Source: Williamsia sp. (GTDB lineage: Bacteria; Actinomycetota; Actinomycetes; Mycobacteriales; Mycobacteriaceae). From it: 51,467 bases of DNA. Location of the stretch: assembly GCF_016462415.1 (NCBI RefSeq), contig NZ_JAEMTF010000016.1:1-51467 (forward strand), written 5' to 3'. The notes under the pieces were generated by a model. The model was not told where the DNA came from. It did no database searches and saw nothing but the letters and a program-made list of their open reading frames with translations. Both the position numbers and the translations under genes were made by a program. This document shows positions 50,905-51,467 of this stretch, one piece after another (positions within the stretch are counted from its first letter, which is position 1; every line of letters starts with the position of its first letter).

Positions 50905-51467
50905 CTAGGGCAGCGAGTCCGGTGACAGAGCCAGCCGACACACCACCCCGGAGTGATCGCTGAGACGATGGCCCTCCGAGTGCCCCGGCCAGGTGCGCAT
51001 TTCCGTACACATCAGATCGGACGCGATGTGATCGATCAGCGGGCCGTGCTCCACGTCACCCGCGGTGTGGACAACCCACCGGTCGAGGACTTCGGCGAGC
51101 CGTGCGGCGACACTGACCGGCTGCCTCCCTCGAGGGACACGTTGGTTGAAGTCCCCGGCCACAACGGTCGGAACGGTCGCGTCGAAGCGGGCGACAAAGG
51201 CCTCGAGCTGGTCGAGACAGTCGAGATGCTCCGACCATGTCGTGGCGTCTCGCCTCCCGGTGCTTACATGGGCTCGCGACCACGGAATACACACGGCGAG
51301 AATGCGTATCGGCCCGTTCGCCGCAGCGGTGAGTGCGCTGATCACACGGCCGGCTCCCCCGCCCGTGGTGATGCGCTCGATGTCGGTGAGTGGCCACCTC
51401 GACCACAAGATCACCTTGCGGCGGTCCCGCTGCTGACCGTAACCCCAGTCGTCGCCGCCATCGGCAA
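50905..51467 (-). CDS. Endonuclease/exonuclease/phosphatase-family protein, 5' end outside the window
   Basis: The C-terminal 187 residues of an EEP-fold protein (exonuclease III/DNase I/phosphatase superfamily). The frame is open to the window edge. Conserved catalytic blocks are VVAGDFNQRVP (Asp and Asn of the active site), a late SDHSGVVCRL (Asp-His pair) and LIDHIASD before it. Substrates in this superfamily include DNA, RNA, phosphoinositides and small phosphates, so no function is claimed. It converges on the DUF222-HNH gene with palindrome copy 4 between the stops. Confidence 0.85.
   Translation of the reverse strand, partial: ADGGDDWGYGQQRDRRKVILWSRWPLTDIERITTGGGAGRVISALTAAANGPIRILAVCIPWSRAHVSTGRRDATTWSEHLDCLDQLEAFVARFDATVPTVVAGDFNQRVPRGRQPVSVAARLAEVLDRWVVHTAGDVEHGPLIDHIASDLMCTEMRTWPGHSEGHRLSDHSGVVCRLALSPDSLP

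Noticed and set aside
1-51467. A JetD nuclease elsewhere in the window
   Set aside because: None of the other proteins shows DUF3322/DUF2220 or Toprim-type motifs. The TM0106 and EEP proteins belong to other nuclease folds and are not linked to the jet operon.

Overview
The window is about 51 kb of high-GC DNA from a mycolic-acid actinobacterium of the order Mycobacteriales. It looks more like Gordonia, Williamsia or Rhodococcus than Mycobacterium, but this is inferred from gene content and not from a search. Supporting genes are a mycothiol-dependent isomerase-fold enzyme, a luciferase-like F420-type oxidoreductase, an EspR-like regulator, two-domain LysX, a DUF222-HNH (13E12-type) protein, DUF3558-type exported proteins and gabD2. 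No tRNA, rRNA, CRISPR array or insertion sequence was recognised.

Layout. 1-445: N-terminus of a zinc-ribbon gene and a gene-free stretch holding a cluster of DnaA-box-like sites. 445-4784: sppA, and divergent from it a compact detoxification-like operon (LLM oxidoreductase, mycothiol-dependent enzyme, VOC protein, epoxide hydrolase). 4791-11674: a leftward jetA-jetB-jetC (Wadjet/MksFEB-type SMC) operon. Its fourth gene is not the expected JetD nuclease but an AlkZ-family (HTH_42) DNA-glycosylase-like protein. This is the most interesting locus of the window.

11861-24320 contains an epimerase, msrA and a small membrane protein. It then follows a backbone that matches, as I remember it, Mycobacterium tuberculosis Rv3846-Rv3853: sodA, an Rv3847-like protein, a TMEM165/Gdt1 transporter, EspR, DUF6474, an Hns-like Lys/Pro/Ala-rich protein and rraA. 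Interruptions in that backbone are a TM0106-type nuclease, a copper set (Met/His-rich membrane protein, YcnI, CopC), gabD2 and an S4 protein. sodA has a MerR/SoxR-type promoter with a perfect palindrome inside a 20-bp spacer.

24402-37161: lysX coupled to an alpha/beta hydrolase, a small putative gene, an SMP-30 lactonase, a secreted protein, and gltB-gltD (glutamate synthase). 37162-51467: a secreted lipase; an ABC exporter plus two-component operon; a four-gene operon of exported or lipoprotein envelope proteins; an esterase; a second two-component system divergent from a membrane protein across a repeated GTGGAG operator; a DUF222-HNH gene surrounded and invaded by copies of a CTCCGCGGAG palindrome; and a truncated endonuclease/exonuclease/phosphatase-family gene.

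Genes are densely packed, with many 4-bp ATGA overlaps. Several genes lack a Shine-Dalgarno sequence and may be leaderless, as is usual in this group.
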